Below, piece by piece: positions 42,961 to 51,749 of a DNA stretch of 64,000 nt. The notes beneath the pieces are model-generated. The model did not search any database and was not told the DNA's origin. It worked only from the letters and a program-made list of their open reading frames with translations. Both the position numbers and the translations under genes were made by a program. The first letter of the stretch is position 1. Every line of letters starts with the position of its first letter. The DNA lies in NCBI RefSeq assembly GCF_018598185.1, contig NZ_JAHESC010000012.1, positions 94,500 through 158,499 on the forward strand, read 5' to 3'. The DNA comes from Dawidia soli (GTDB taxonomy: Bacteria; Bacteroidota; Bacteroidia; Cytophagales; Cyclobacteriaceae).

Positions 42961-43047
42961 GGCTTTGGTGTGGCTTTGGTATGGCTGAATATCGCTGTAA
43001 GGTCGCTATAAGGTCGCTGAAAGGTCGCTGAAAGGTTGCCGAAAGGT
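42961..43047. repeat. 11-bp tandem repeat array
   Basis: Eight consecutive units of 11 bp (one of 10): GGCTTTGGTGT, GGCTTTGGTAT, GGCTGAATAT, CGCTGTAAGGT, CGCTATAAGGT, CGCTGAAAGGT twice, TGCCGAAAGGT. Neighbouring units differ by few bases. Unit length and the GCTTT core match the repeats at 14261-14385. No coding potential; it lies upstream of the cytochrome operon. Confidence 0.8.
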
Positions 43048-43137
43048 TGGTCCTTTATCTGAAAACATCGGTGTGCATGCTATACCTTATAAATCGGGTC
43101 TTGCTGTACGGGATGTATAGTATACAAACGGTATAAA

Positions 43138-43200
43138 ATGAGAATCCCCCGAAATCCTGGACTCCGGGGGATAATCACTGTCTATAGTTGGCTTTAATCT
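43138..43200 (-). ncRNA. Small RNA candidate, copy A
   Basis: Minus strand. TACCTTTG -7 box at 43213-43206; about 5 bp later begins a 22-nt block (43200-43179, starting AGATTAAAGCC and ending CTATAGACA) identical to copy B; then a hairpin ATCCCCCG / CGGGGGAT (arms 43165-43172 and 43144-43151) followed by a weak T-run. Predicted RNA about 60 nt. No -33 box. No reading frame of useful length. Repetition of the whole promoter-block-hairpin order in copy B is the main support. Confidence 0.55.
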
Positions 43201-43205
43201 TGAAT

Positions 43206-43213
43206 CAAAGGTA
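43206..43213 (-). promoter_or_regulatory. -7 box of small RNA copy A
   Basis: Minus-strand TACCTTTG, a perfect TAnnTTTG, 5 bp upstream of the conserved block. No recognisable -33 element. Confidence 0.5.
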
Positions 43214-43315
43214 TAGTGTCATTGCTTTCCGGCCATGCCCTAATCGGCCACTTGATGGTAACGCAGATGAACGGAATATTACGGGGGATGAAGAGCATTT
43301 GGCGCCCTGTACAAA

Positions 43316-43376
43316 TGAAAATCCCCCGAAGTTCTCGACTAAGGGGGATTGTCATGTCTATAGTTGGCTTTAATCT
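43316..43376 (-). ncRNA. Small RNA candidate, copy B
   Basis: Minus strand. The same 22-nt block as copy A (43376-43355) starts 4 bp after a TAATTTTG box and is followed by a hairpin AATCCCCC / GGGGGATT (43343-43350 and 43320-43327) with TTTTC after it. The stem is kept between the two copies while the loop sequence differs. The promoter is full (see 43381-43410). Predicted RNA about 61 nt. It may also end transcription from the small membrane-protein gene upstream at 43486. Confidence 0.6.
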
Positions 43377-43380
43377 GTAC

Positions 43381-43410
43381 CAAAATTAGGTTTTTTTTCG
43401 ATTTCTACAA
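43381..43410 (-). promoter_or_regulatory. Promoter of small RNA copy B
   Basis: Minus strand: TTG (43410-43408), exactly 19 bp, then TAATTTTG (43388-43381). This is the textbook Bacteroidota spacing and lies in a gap with no protein gene downstream of it. Confidence 0.7.
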
Positions 43411-43485
43411 CCGATTGCGCAATAAATACTACAAAACTTCTATCGCCCGGTTCATTTCCCCAAAATTATCACTGTCTTGCCAACG

Positions 43486-43674
43486 TTACCGGTGGGTTGC
43501 AGAATCGGCGGCGGCGGTGTCACCCTTTTGCCGATAGGTGTCCCTGATACGCTCCTGCAGCTGTGGTTTTGAGCCGGGAAACGTCGTCCGCCGGCTGATA
43601 TCATAGCTCACCCAGGCGATACCCGCCACAAACACGACTGCCATGCCGGCAAAGATCTTCTTACTACGTGTCAT
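43486..43674 (-). CDS. Tiny membrane protein coupled to the membrane-HEAT fusion
   Basis: A 62-residue protein: a short basic start (MTRSKK), one hydrophobic segment (IFAGMAVVFVAGIAWVSY) and a charged C-terminal tail. It starts inside the stop of the 1052-residue gene (ATGA overlap), which argues that it is real and translated together with it. A small accessory subunit of that membrane protein is a reasonable guess. No family recognised. Confidence 0.6.
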   Translation of the reverse strand: MTRSKKIFAGMAVVFVAGIAWVSYDISRRTTFPGSKPQLQERIRDTYRQKGDTAAADSATHR

Positions 43675-46600
43675 ATATACTCTACTACTTTGTCGGCCAG
43701 CTCCACGTTGTCGGACAACAGCTCGTAAAACTGATCCTTGTTCAACTTGAGGATCACCGATGTCGAGGTCGCCAACAATATATTCGTGTTCACATCGTTC
43801 GGAAAGCCCAGCATCTCACCGATAAACTGTCCGGGCGCAAAGGTGCTCACGTGCTCGCCCCGCTGTTGCAGGGCCACCTCTCCTTTTACCAACACGTAAA
43901 AGTGGTTGTTCGCCCGCTCGTCGAGGGTCAGCGACTCGCCGTTCTTCAACCGCAGCTCTTCGCTCAGGTCGGCCAGGTATGACAGGGTCACGCCGGGCAC
44001 ACCCTCGAAAATATCGCTCTTCTGGAAGAGCAGGATCTTTTCAAATCGTGTCATGCGCCGCGACTGGATGATAAGTGTATCGAGCTCACGCTTGATATCG
44101 GCGCCTAGCCGCTTCGTGTTCATCTCGTATTCGGCCGTGCTGATCTGGTGCAGGGCCCACGCCGACACTTCCCGGATGAGCAGGTCGGGGTTAAACAGCT
44201 GGGCGATCAGGTCGAGCTTAAATTCTTCGATGCGCTGCGTACCGATCTGGAACAGCACACAGGCCTTTGTCCACCGGTTGGACTGCGTAAAGTCGCGGTT
44301 GATGATGAACTTCAGCACCAGGCGCGAGTCGAGCTTGATGCGCGGGTAAAAGTTCTCGAGCCGGCTGATGCGTTCGGCTTCGGAGATGTCGTCGAGGATG
44401 GGGATGACGCGCTGCTTCAGCTGTTCCGACAAAAAGACATCGAGCAGCTCGATGGCGTACGTCACACCTTCGGCCGTGCCGCTGTCGATGTTCTCTTTCA
44501 CCAGCTGGATGGAGCGCGTGTCGTACAACATCGTCAGCAGCATGTAAATGTGCTCGATGTCGCCGTTGATCTCGTGCTGCAGGGCCGTTTTGATCTGCTC
44601 GCTGAAGCTTTCGTGGCCAACTTCCTGGATGGCGCTGAGGTTCCAGCTGATGTCGGCCATATCCGACTCGATGGCGTATTTGATGCGGGTGATCTGCGAG
44701 ATGCCCGCTTTAAACCCGCACTCGCCCAACGACAGCAGTACCTGCGACACGACGACTTTGTTGGGGTAGTCGATCTTGTTCCACAGGATCTCCTTGGCCC
44801 GCTGCCCTCCTACCCGGCCGATGACTTGCACGATGCGGAGCATCATCTGTGTGCTCTGGCCACTGCGGTAGAACGCCGTGTCCAGGGCCTGCAGGGTCGG
44901 CGCACCGATCTGCACCAGCGCGTTCATGGCCTGGTTGCTATAGATGGCGCTGCCCAGGTTTTCGATCACCGCGTTGATGATCTCGGGCGTATACTTCTGG
45001 ATCGAGGTCTTGATGGCCGTGTTGCGCACGGTGGGCTCGCTGTCGATCAGCAGCTCCAGGAGGAACGACGTGCACTCGTCCCGCGAGGTGTGCTGCAGCA
45101 GCTCGGCCGCATAGTGACGGTCGTTGACGTTGTTCGACCGGGCGAGCTTGCGGATGCGCGCTTGTGTGATGTCTCCCCCGTGCTGAATGATGAGCTGCAG
45201 CTCGCTACGGCTCAGAATGTTCTTTTGCGCGCTGTCGACCCGATTCTCGTCCAGCCGGATAACATACTGGTCCGACACCGACAGACCCTTGAGCTCGTTC
45301 ATTTTCTCCTGTGCGTAGTGGCGTACCGGTTCAGCTTCGTTCCGCATCAGGCTGTTGACCCACACCCGCACGTGGCCGGCGTTGATCTTTTCCAGGAGCT
45401 TATACGAGAACACGGCCTTTGACCCCTGGGGGATGTCGAGCATGCGCTCCAGCTTCTGGGTGATCTGCGTAAATCCTTTTTCGAGCTTCTCCTGCCGGAT
45501 GTCCGATCCTTCGAGCTTGATGCGGATGTTGTTGCGATACCCCTGGTACATCCCGCCCACCACGACGAAATAGGCCCCGGCCAGCAGGATCAGGAATGCC
45601 GAGATATAGAGCATGTTAAAGAACGGCACAAACGCCAACCCGAAGATGGCCAGGCCGGCTACAAAGCGGGCCACCTCGTTCATCAACCCTTCTACCTTGG
45701 ACTGTACGCTGAAGCGCAGCCGGTTGTCGAGGGGAATAAAGAAGAGCTTGAACACGGGGTTCTCGAGCGAGTCGCGCAGCGTCCAGTTGAAGAGGCGCGT
45801 CAACGCCACGAACAAAAAGAAGTATATAAACCCCGTAGGGGCCAGTTCTTTTTCAAACCCGAAGCTCAGGCCGAAGCCGATACAGCCCGCGGCGAACAGC
45901 GCCGTGACGGCCGGCAGGATGATGAGCGATACGCGCAGCCCGTAGTTGCTGATGATGCGCTGGTTTACGAACGTCTGCATGATCAGGCTGATGCCGTACA
46001 CCGCCCCCACGAAGAACGAGTTGAAGTTGGTCAGCGAGCGCTCGTCGGTATATTGTTTGGTCACCAGCTCCTGGAAGGAATACTGGCTGAGCACAAACAT
46101 CACCATGGAGATGAGCAGGAACACGCACAGTGTGCGAATGTACTTGTCGCCAAACAGCTTGACCAGCCGTGTTTCGCGCCGGACGGCCACCCCGAACTCG
46201 CGGGGGTCGTTCTTGGACAAGGTAAAGGACGACGCGATGGCCAGCAGCAGGACACACACCATGGCAATGCTGATGGCGCACACCAGCAGGTAGTTGGAGG
46301 TATCCTGGATGATCTCCGACGTGAACGGAATGGCTACCAGCGTGGCCAGGATGGCGGCGATGAGCTGGCCGGTATCGATCCAGCCGATGATGCGCTTGGA
46401 CTGGCGGAAGTTAAACAGCCGGCCGAAGATGCCCCAGAAGCTCAGCAGCAGGATGGCCGTCATGGGGCCGGACATGCAATAGAGCGCGAAGATGAAGTAG
46501 TTGTGCCAGGCCTGGTCCCCGAAATTCAGCAGCCAGTAGGCCCCCAGTGTAAAGGCCAGGATGAGCGTAACAGCCCCCAAGGCCAGCGTTGTAAACCGGA

Positions 46601-46829
46601 TACGGTTTTGAAAAAAGGCGAAAGAAGAGGTGGTGATGATCCCGAGGCCCCCGGCCACCAGAAAGGCTTTGTCGAGGTAGCTGCCCATGCGGTTGAGGAA
46701 CAGCGAATCGGCGGTAACCTGGTACGTGGCGATAAACACACCCATGAAAAAGCCTGTACAGAGCATCAGTACAATCTGCTTTTGCTCTTCGCTCTTGATG
46801 CGCAACGCGTTCGCTAGCCCTTTCGCCAT
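43671..46829 (-). CDS. Nucleotide-transporter-like MFS domain fused to HEAT repeats and a degenerate cNMP-like domain
   Basis: A 1052-residue three-part protein. Residues up to about 430 form about 12 membrane helices of the NTT/MFS type (LMLCTGFFMGVFIATYQVTADSLFL). About 470-900 are HEAT-like helical repeats (LLIDSEPTVRNTAIKTSIQKY, EILWNKIDYPNKVVVSQVLLSLGECGF). The last 100 residues look like a cyclic-nucleotide-binding beta-barrel (NNHFYVLVKGEVALQQRGEHVSTFAPGQFIGEMLGFP), but the phosphate-binding Arg expected after the GE motif is not seen (NDVNTN), so cNMP binding is doubtful. The start at 46829 is preferred because the longer frame to 46895 crosses a terminator. The transported substrate is unknown. 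Confidence 0.8.
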   Translation of the reverse strand: MAKGLANALRIKSEEQKQIVLMLCTGFFMGVFIATYQVTADSLFLNRMGSYLDKAFLVAGGLGIITTSSFAFFQNRIRFTTLALGAVTLILAFTLGAYWLLNFGDQAWHNYFIFALYCMSGPMTAILLLSFWGIFGRLFNFRQSKRIIGWIDTGQLIAAILATLVAIPFTSEIIQDTSNYLLVCAISIAMVCVLLLAIASSFTLSKNDPREFGVAVRRETRLVKLFGDKYIRTLCVFLLISMVMFVLSQYSFQELVTKQYTDERSLTNFNSFFVGAVYGISLIMQTFVNQRIISNYGLRVSLIILPAVTALFAAGCIGFGLSFGFEKELAPTGFIYFFLFVALTRLFNWTLRDSLENPVFKLFFIPLDNRLRFSVQSKVEGLMNEVARFVAGLAIFGLAFVPFFNMLYISAFLILLAGAYFVVVGGMYQGYRNNIRIKLEGSDIRQEKLEKGFTQITQKLERMLDIPQGSKAVFSYKLLEKINAGHVRVWVNSLMRNEAEPVRHYAQEKMNELKGLSVSDQYVIRLDENRVDSAQKNILSRSELQLIIQHGGDITQARIRKLARSNNVNDRHYAAELLQHTSRDECTSFLLELLIDSEPTVRNTAIKTSIQKYTPEIINAVIENLGSAIYSNQAMNALVQIGAPTLQALDTAFYRSGQSTQMMLRIVQVIGRVGGQRAKEILWNKIDYPNKVVVSQVLLSLGECGFKAGISQITRIKYAIESDMADISWNLSAIQEVGHESFSEQIKTALQHEINGDIEHIYMLLTMLYDTRSIQLVKENIDSGTAEGVTYAIELLDVFLSEQLKQRVIPILDDISEAERISRLENFYPRIKLDSRLVLKFIINRDFTQSNRWTKACVLFQIGTQRIEEFKLDLIAQLFNPDLLIREVSAWALHQISTAEYEMNTKRLGADIKRELDTLIIQSRRMTRFEKILLFQKSDIFEGVPGVTLSYLADLSEELRLKNGESLTLDERANNHFYVLVKGEVALQQRGEHVSTFAPGQFIGEMLGFPNDVNTNILLATSTSVILKLNKDQFYELLSDNVELADKVVEYI

Positions 46830-46853
46830 ACGGGGATAATCGTCAAAGATAAA

Positions 46854-46890
46854 AAAATCCGGCCCCGATGAAACATCAGAGCCGGATTTT
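46854..46890 (-). terminator. Terminator after the OmpH/Skp-like gene
   Basis: AAAATCCGGC / GCCGGATTTT stem (46854-46863 / 46881-46890); on the minus strand it is followed by TTTTTTT. It ends the OmpH-like transcript and supports a start at 46829, not 46895, for the next gene. Confidence 0.85.
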
Positions 46891-46929
46891 AGCAAAGGTT
46901 GCAGGTGTACCCGTGACGGGTATACCGGC

Positions 46930-47553
46930 TTATTTTGTAGCCGTGGAGTCTTTCTTCGGCGCTGTGCCGCCCTTCTCGGCAGTATACTCGCTGTTCAGAC
47001 CAGTGATCACATCCTGCGATATATCCAGGGCATCGTTGGCCCACAGCACGTCGCTGGCGGGGTCGCGCTTCAGCACCACGTGCAGACCTTTCTCTTTGCC
47101 ATACTTCTTGAGGTACTCCGTCACGCGGGTGTACAGCTCGCGGTTCAGCTTTGCTTCCTCTTCCATCAGCGCCTGGCTCAGGCTTTGCTGATACATTTGC
47201 AGATTCTGTTGCTTTTTGCCCAGCTCCTCTTCTGTAGCGCGTACTTGTCCCAGGGTCATGCTCGATACATTGCGTTGGTACGCTGCGATCTCGTTCTGCA
47301 GGCCTTGTGCACGGTTACGGAAATCCTGCTCCATCTTCTTGGTCTTATCCTCCAGCGTGATCTTTTCGGCTTTCAGGTACTCGTAGTACTTCAGTACGGT
47401 GTCGGAATTGATGTAGGCCACCGACAGCTCGCCCGGCTCCACGGAAGCACCTGCCGTGCCGCCAGCCGGCTTATCTTTTGAAAAATGAAGGAAAAACAGG
47501 ACACCAACCGCAATCAGCAGCACGATGTTGAGGATCAAGGAAAGATTCTTCAT
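46930..47553 (-). CDS. OmpH/Skp-like periplasmic chaperone
   Basis: A 207-residue protein with an N-terminal membrane anchor (SLILNIVLLIAVGVLFFLHF) and a long, strongly charged coiled coil (EKITLEDKTKKMEQDFRNRAQGLQNEIAAYQRN), then a short terminal region. It matches the OmpH/Skp family, whose trimer holds unfolded outer-membrane proteins in the periplasm. Unlike the cleaved Skp, this one seems to stay anchored through its first helix. It is a single gene ended by the terminator at 46854. Confidence 0.88.
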   Translation of the reverse strand: MKNLSLILNIVLLIAVGVLFFLHFSKDKPAGGTAGASVEPGELSVAYINSDTVLKYYEYLKAEKITLEDKTKKMEQDFRNRAQGLQNEIAAYQRNVSSMTLGQVRATEEELGKKQQNLQMYQQSLSQALMEEEAKLNRELYTRVTEYLKKYGKEKGLHVVLKRDPASDVLWANDALDISQDVITGLNSEYTAEKGGTAPKKDSTATK

Positions 47554-47626
47554 GGTTAAGGTTCAAGTTCAGGGCGCAAATATGGTCAGAATTTAATAAA
47601 CGGCAAACGGGTGCGCCCCGCTGACC

Positions 47627-48184
47627 TTAATCGGCTTCCTGGGTCTGAAACGTATAGAGGGTGGCGTCCAGCTTGAGGGTGTCGTCGTTGAATTCGCGGA
47701 TGAATTTCTCGACCACCTTGGGGGTAATGACCTCCACGTGCAGGCCGGCATCGAGGCTTACGCCAAATTCGACATTGGCGTCGAGGTCGACATGCTCTTT
47801 TACTTTCACGGCTTCATCCTCTTCGAGCTCCATGATCACTTCGGCCATAAACAGGCCTATCTCCTCCTCCAGCGGATCGAGCGCTTCGAGGTTTCCGTTC
47901 TCGTCTTCGTCGTAGGTGATCTTTTTGTATTGCGGGAAATGCTTGGCTGCGCGGTGCTCTGCAATTTCATAGAGCTCGCTCTCGTGCTGCAGGCGCAGCG
48001 TATAGATCACGGCGTCGTATACTACGTCGCGGCCTTCGTACTTGCCTATAAAATAGAAGTGGGCATACTCGTCCGAGTTCTCGTCGTCTTCGTCATAAAT
48101 AAAGCTTCTCCCCGAAGCTTTTATCCGGGCCCGGTAGTCGTCTAAAACGTCCTGCGTAAATCCCATGTTCTCTAATGCTGGCAT
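47627..48184 (-). CDS. Conserved acidic protein of unknown function
   Basis: A 185-residue, very acidic protein (YDEDDENSDEYAHFYFIGKYEGRDVVYDAVIYTLR) without a signal peptide or membrane segment. I do not recognise a family with certainty. The start could be 48184 or the ATG at 48166 (MGFTQDVL). It is transcribed singly between the OmpH-like gene and a gamma-class carbonic anhydrase gene, both on the same strand. Confidence 0.65.
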   Translation of the reverse strand: MPALENMGFTQDVLDDYRARIKASGRSFIYDEDDENSDEYAHFYFIGKYEGRDVVYDAVIYTLRLQHESELYEIAEHRAAKHFPQYKKITYDEDENGNLEALDPLEEEIGLFMAEVIMELEEDEAVKVKEHVDLDANVEFGVSLDAGLHVEVITPKVVEKFIREFNDDTLKLDATLYTFQTQEAD

Positions 48185-48327
48185 ACCGCGATTATCCTTA
48201 TGATGTCTTTTGCTTTAATTTAAAAAATAAAATGGTAAACGCCGCAATTTTTCCGGCGCAACGCGGGGGCTTTATTCTTGTCGCAATTTCCGGGTGCGGG
48301 CGTAAAAAAGCAATGTCGAATTCGTGT

Positions 48328-48837
48328 TTATTTGAACCATTCCGCGTACATCGGGTAATTTCCCGCCGTACGGCGGATCACCGCCCGCATCTCGTCTGTG
48401 ATGTCTTTTACGCGGCGGGCGGGCATGCCTGCATAGATGCTGCCCGGCTCCACCTGGGTGCCTGCCAGTACCACGGCCCCTGCTGCGATGACCGAATCAC
48501 TGCCGATCACGGCGTCGTCCATGACAATGGCGCCCATGCCGATGAGCACATTGTCGTGTACCGTGCACCCGTGCACAATGGCATTGTGGGCAATGGATAC
48601 GTTGCTGCCGATCACAGTTTTGGCCTTCTGGTAGGTACAATGGATGACGGCGCCGTCCTGAATGTTGGTGTTGTCGCCGATCGTGATGGCGTGCACATCG
48701 CCCCGCACCACGGCGTTAAACCACACGGTGCAGTTGTCGCCCATGACGACCTCCCCCACCACGGTGGCGTTGTCGGCCAGAAAACAGTTTTTCCCAAAGC
48801 GGGGCTCATGCCCACGAACGGATTTAATCAGCGCCAT
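48328..48837 (-). CDS. Gamma-class carbonic anhydrase family protein
   Basis: A 169-residue left-handed beta-helix protein with hexapeptide repeats (DNCTVWFNAVVRGDVHAITIGDNTNIQDGAVIHC). The three zinc-type His ligands of the gamma carbonic anhydrases are present at His66 (VIHC), His84 (IAHN) and His89 (IVHG). Many such proteins are annotated as putative carbonic anhydrases, and activity must be tested. Single gene, divergent from miaB. Confidence 0.9.
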   Translation of the reverse strand: MALIKSVRGHEPRFGKNCFLADNATVVGEVVMGDNCTVWFNAVVRGDVHAITIGDNTNIQDGAVIHCTYQKAKTVIGSNVSIAHNAIVHGCTVHDNVLIGMGAIVMDDAVIGSDSVIAAGAVVLAGTQVEPGSIYAGMPARRVKDITDEMRAVIRRTAGNYPMYAEWFK

Positions 48838-48973
48838 GTTATGGATGTGTCAGATATGATATTGGCGGCAAGGTACAAACCGAATTCCACAGTGACTACG
48901 CGCATTTGGCGCAAAACAGCGTTCTCCCCGATAGTTTCACTGACAAGATGTCACTTTTAAACACTAAAAATTG

Positions 48974-48981
48974 TATTTTTG
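48974..48981 (+). promoter_or_regulatory. -7 box of the miaB operon
   Basis: TATTTTTG, a perfect TAnnTTTG match, 27 bp before the miaB ATG at 49009. It decides against the longer frame starting at 48979, which would begin inside the box. Confidence 0.6.
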
Positions 48982-49008
48982 CGATTTACTGAGCAACGAC
49001 CATCGACC

Positions 49009-50466
49009 ATGAAAAATCTGATCGAAGACCTGGATGTCATAACACCCCGTGAGACCGAAGCATGTGAGACCTTCCAGGTGTCCAAGGATCAAAACACCGG
49101 CAAAGCCCGCAAGCTGTATATCGAGAGCTATGGCTGCCAGATGAACTTCTCCGACAGCGAGATCGTGGCCTCGATCCTGCAAAAGGAAGGCTTTGACACT
49201 ACCTCGGATATATTACAGGCCGACGTGGTCTTTTTAAATACCTGCTCCATTCGCGAGAAAGCCGAGCAGACGGTGCGCCAGCGTCTGACCGTAATCAACT
49301 CCATGAAAAGGCAGAAGCCCGAGATGCTGGTGGGTGTACTGGGCTGTATGGCCGAGCGCCTCAAGGCGAAGTTATTGGACGAGGAGAAGATCGTTGATCT
49401 CGTGGCCGGGCCGGATGCTTACCGCGATCTGCCGGCCCTGATCGGCCAGGTTGACGAAGGCGAAAAAGCTATCAACACCTTCCTGTCACGCGAAGAGACC
49501 TATGCCGACATCAGCCCCGTGCGGTTGAATTCCAACGGTGTTACGGCCTTCATTTCTATCATGCGCGGTTGTGACAACATGTGCTCCTTCTGCGTGGTGC
49601 CGTTCACCCGCGGCCGCGAGCGCAGCCGTGATCCGCAGTCCATCGTGGCCGAAGCGCAAGACCTCTTCAACCGTGGCTACCGCGAGGTAACGCTGCTGGG
49701 GCAGAACGTGGACTCCTATAAATGGAGCCCTGAGAACAACAACAAGGCCTGGCTTGAAAAGCACGGCGTTAACGAGGTAATCACCTTTGCCAACCTGCTC
49801 GACCAGGTGGCCCGGGTGAGCCCCGACCTGCGCATCCGCTTTTCGACCTCGCATCCTAAAGACATTACCGATGATGTGCTGCATACCATGGCCCGTCATG
49901 AAAACATTTGTAAAAACATACACCTTCCCATGCAGAGCGGCAACACCCGTGTGCTGGAACTAATGAAGCGCGACTACACGCGTGAATGGTACCTGGAAAA
50001 GGCCATCACCATACGCCGGATCCTCGGCGAAGATTGCGGCCTGTCGTCGGACATGATCGCCGGCTTCTGTTCGGAGACCGAAGAAGAGCACCAGGATACG
50101 CTCAGCCTCATGGACGCCGTGCAGTATGACTTCGCCTATATGTTCTTTTACTCCGAACGCCCGGGCACACCCGCCGCGAAGAAATACGCCGACGACATTC
50201 CGCTGGACGTAAAGACCCGCCGCCTGAATGAGATCATTGCGAAACAACGCGCACACTCGCTGCTGCGCAACCAGCGCAGTGTGGGCAAAGTACACAAAGT
50301 ACTGATCGAAGGATTTTCAAGAAAATCGGAAGACTACCTGCAGGGCCGCGATACGACCAACAAGGTAATTGTCTTCCCGCGTGAACAATACCAGAAGGGA
50401 CAGTACGTCCAGGTATTGGTAGAAGAGTGTACCGGCGGCACGCTGATCGGCCGCGCAGTACAATAA
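49009..50466 (+). CDS. miaB: tRNA-2-methylthio-N6-dimethylallyladenosine synthase
   Basis: A 485-residue radical-SAM methylthiotransferase. The N-terminal MTTase domain has [17 protein letters not shown] and a second cluster Cys in [12 protein letters not shown] and [11 protein letters not shown]; the radical-SAM CxxxCxxC motif is [13 protein letters not shown]; a C-terminal TRAM domain ends the protein. It adds a methylthio group to i6A37 of tRNAs reading UNN codons. Start at 49009, just after the TATTTTTG box. It leads an operon with a sigma54 activator (14 bp gap), lptE, an unknown gene and secG, a gene order I recall from other Bacteroidota. Confidence 0.96.
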   Translation: MKNLIEDLDVITPRETEACETFQVSKDQNTGKARKLYIESYGCQMNFSDSEIVASILQKEGFDTTSDILQADVVFLNTCSIREKAEQTVRQRLTVINSMKRQKPEMLVGVLGCMAERLKAKLLDEEKIVDLVAGPDAYRDLPALIGQVDEGEKAINTFLSREETYADISPVRLNSNGVTAFISIMRGCDNMCSFCVVPFTRGRERSRDPQSIVAEAQDLFNRGYREVTLLGQNVDSYKWSPENNNKAWLEKHGVNEVITFANLLDQVARVSPDLRIRFSTSHPKDITDDVLHTMARHENICKNIHLPMQSGNTRVLELMKRDYTREWYLEKAITIRRILGEDCGLSSDMIAGFCSETEEEHQDTLSLMDAVQYDFAYMFFYSERPGTPAAKKYADDIPLDVKTRRLNEIIAKQRAHSLLRNQRSVGKVHKVLIEGFSRKSEDYLQGRDTTNKVIVFPREQYQKGQYVQVLVEECTGGTLIGRAVQ

Positions 50467-50480
50467 CCAACAACGAAGTT

Positions 50481-51749
50481 ATGGCAATTACAGACACCGA
50501 GATACAGAATGTAAAACAGCGGTTTGGCATCATTGGCACGTCGCCGCTGCTCAACAATGCCGTCAATGTGGCCGTACAGGTGGCCCCGACCGATATGTCC
50601 GTACTCATCACCGGCGAAAGCGGTAGCGGTAAGGAATCGTTCTCCAAGATCATTCACCACCTGAGCGCGCGCAAGCACGGACAGTTCATCGCCATCAACT
50701 GCGGCTCCATTCCCGAAGGCACGATCGACTCCGAGCTTTTCGGACACGAAAAAGGGTCTTTTACCGGCGCCCACGAGGCCCGCAAGGGGTACTTTGAAGT
50801 GACCAACGGCGGCACGATCTTCCTGGACGAGATCGGCGAAATGCCGCTGGGTACGCAAGCCCGATTGCTGCGCGTGCTGGAAAACGGCGAGTTCATTAAA
50901 GTAGGCTCTTCCAAAGTACAGAAGACCGATGTGCGCGTGGTGGCGGCAACCAACGTCAACCTTATGCGCAACGTAGCGGAAGGCAAGTTCCGCGAAGACC
51001 TCTATTACCGCCTGAGCACCGTACCGATCTATGTGCCGCCGCTGCGGGAACGTGGCCGCGACATCGAGCTGCTCTTCCGCAAGTTTGCATCGGACTTTGC
51101 CGAGAAATACCGCGTCAAGCCCATCTCGCTGACAGACGACGCCAAGGACGTGCTGCTGAAGTATCGTTTTCCGGGCAACATCCGCCAGCTCAAAAACCTG
51201 GTGGAGCAGATCTCCGTGCTCTCGACGGACGAGAAGGAGATCAATGCCGACACGCTGCAGCGCTACCTGCCCAAGGAAAACAGCCTGCCGGCGCTCTATA
51301 AAAACGCCGCCACCGACAAGGACGGTGTGTCGGAGCGCGACATCTTATACAAGGTCCTGTTCGATATGAAAAAGGACTTTAACGATCTGAAGAAGCTCGT
51401 GCTGGATACCTACTCCAACCAGGGCAAAGCACAAGTGGTGAAGGATCACCCGGACCTGTTCGACGGTGTCGAGGCCACCGAGCATCACCATCACCCGGCA
51501 GCGGCGTCGGAGCCGGTGCTGCTGAACGTGTCGCCCTCGCTGCCCGACGACGACGCCCATGTGGAAGATATACACGACATCAGCCACGAGACCGAAGACG
51601 ATTCACTCTCGATCGAGAAGAAAGAGAAGGAGCTGATCCTGCGGGCGCTGCAAAAAAATAACAACCGCCGTAAATATGCGGCACGGGATTTGGGAATTTC
51701 CGAGCGAACCCTATACCGTAAAATCAAGCAATATGATCTGGAAGAATAA
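50481..51749 (+). CDS. Sigma-54 interacting AAA+ regulator with Fis-type HTH
   Basis: A 422-residue bacterial enhancer-binding protein without a receiver or GAF domain. The AAA+ core begins almost at the N-terminus: Walker A GESGSGKE, the sigma54-contact loop GSFTGA (a common variant of GAFTGA) in FGHEKGSFTGAHEA, and Walker B GGTIFLDEIGEM. The C-terminal Fis HTH is RKYAARDLGISERTLYRKIKQYDL. It binds DNA and drives open-complex formation by RpoN. Position between miaB and lptE suggests envelope or general-housekeeping control; targets unknown. Confidence 0.92.
   Translation: MAITDTEIQNVKQRFGIIGTSPLLNNAVNVAVQVAPTDMSVLITGESGSGKESFSKIIHHLSARKHGQFIAINCGSIPEGTIDSELFGHEKGSFTGAHEARKGYFEVTNGGTIFLDEIGEMPLGTQARLLRVLENGEFIKVGSSKVQKTDVRVVAATNVNLMRNVAEGKFREDLYYRLSTVPIYVPPLRERGRDIELLFRKFASDFAEKYRVKPISLTDDAKDVLLKYRFPGNIRQLKNLVEQISVLSTDEKEINADTLQRYLPKENSLPALYKNAATDKDGVSERDILYKVLFDMKKDFNDLKKLVLDTYSNQGKAQVVKDHPDLFDGVEATEHHHHPAAASEPVLLNVSPSLPDDDAHVEDIHDISHETEDDSLSIEKKEKELILRALQKNNNRRKYAARDLGISERTLYRKIKQYDLEE

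Noticed and set aside
44148..45422. 424-residue plus-strand frame opposite the membrane-HEAT fusion
   Set aside because: It is the antisense of a highly repetitive helical-repeat coding region; composition and lack of features mark it as a shadow.
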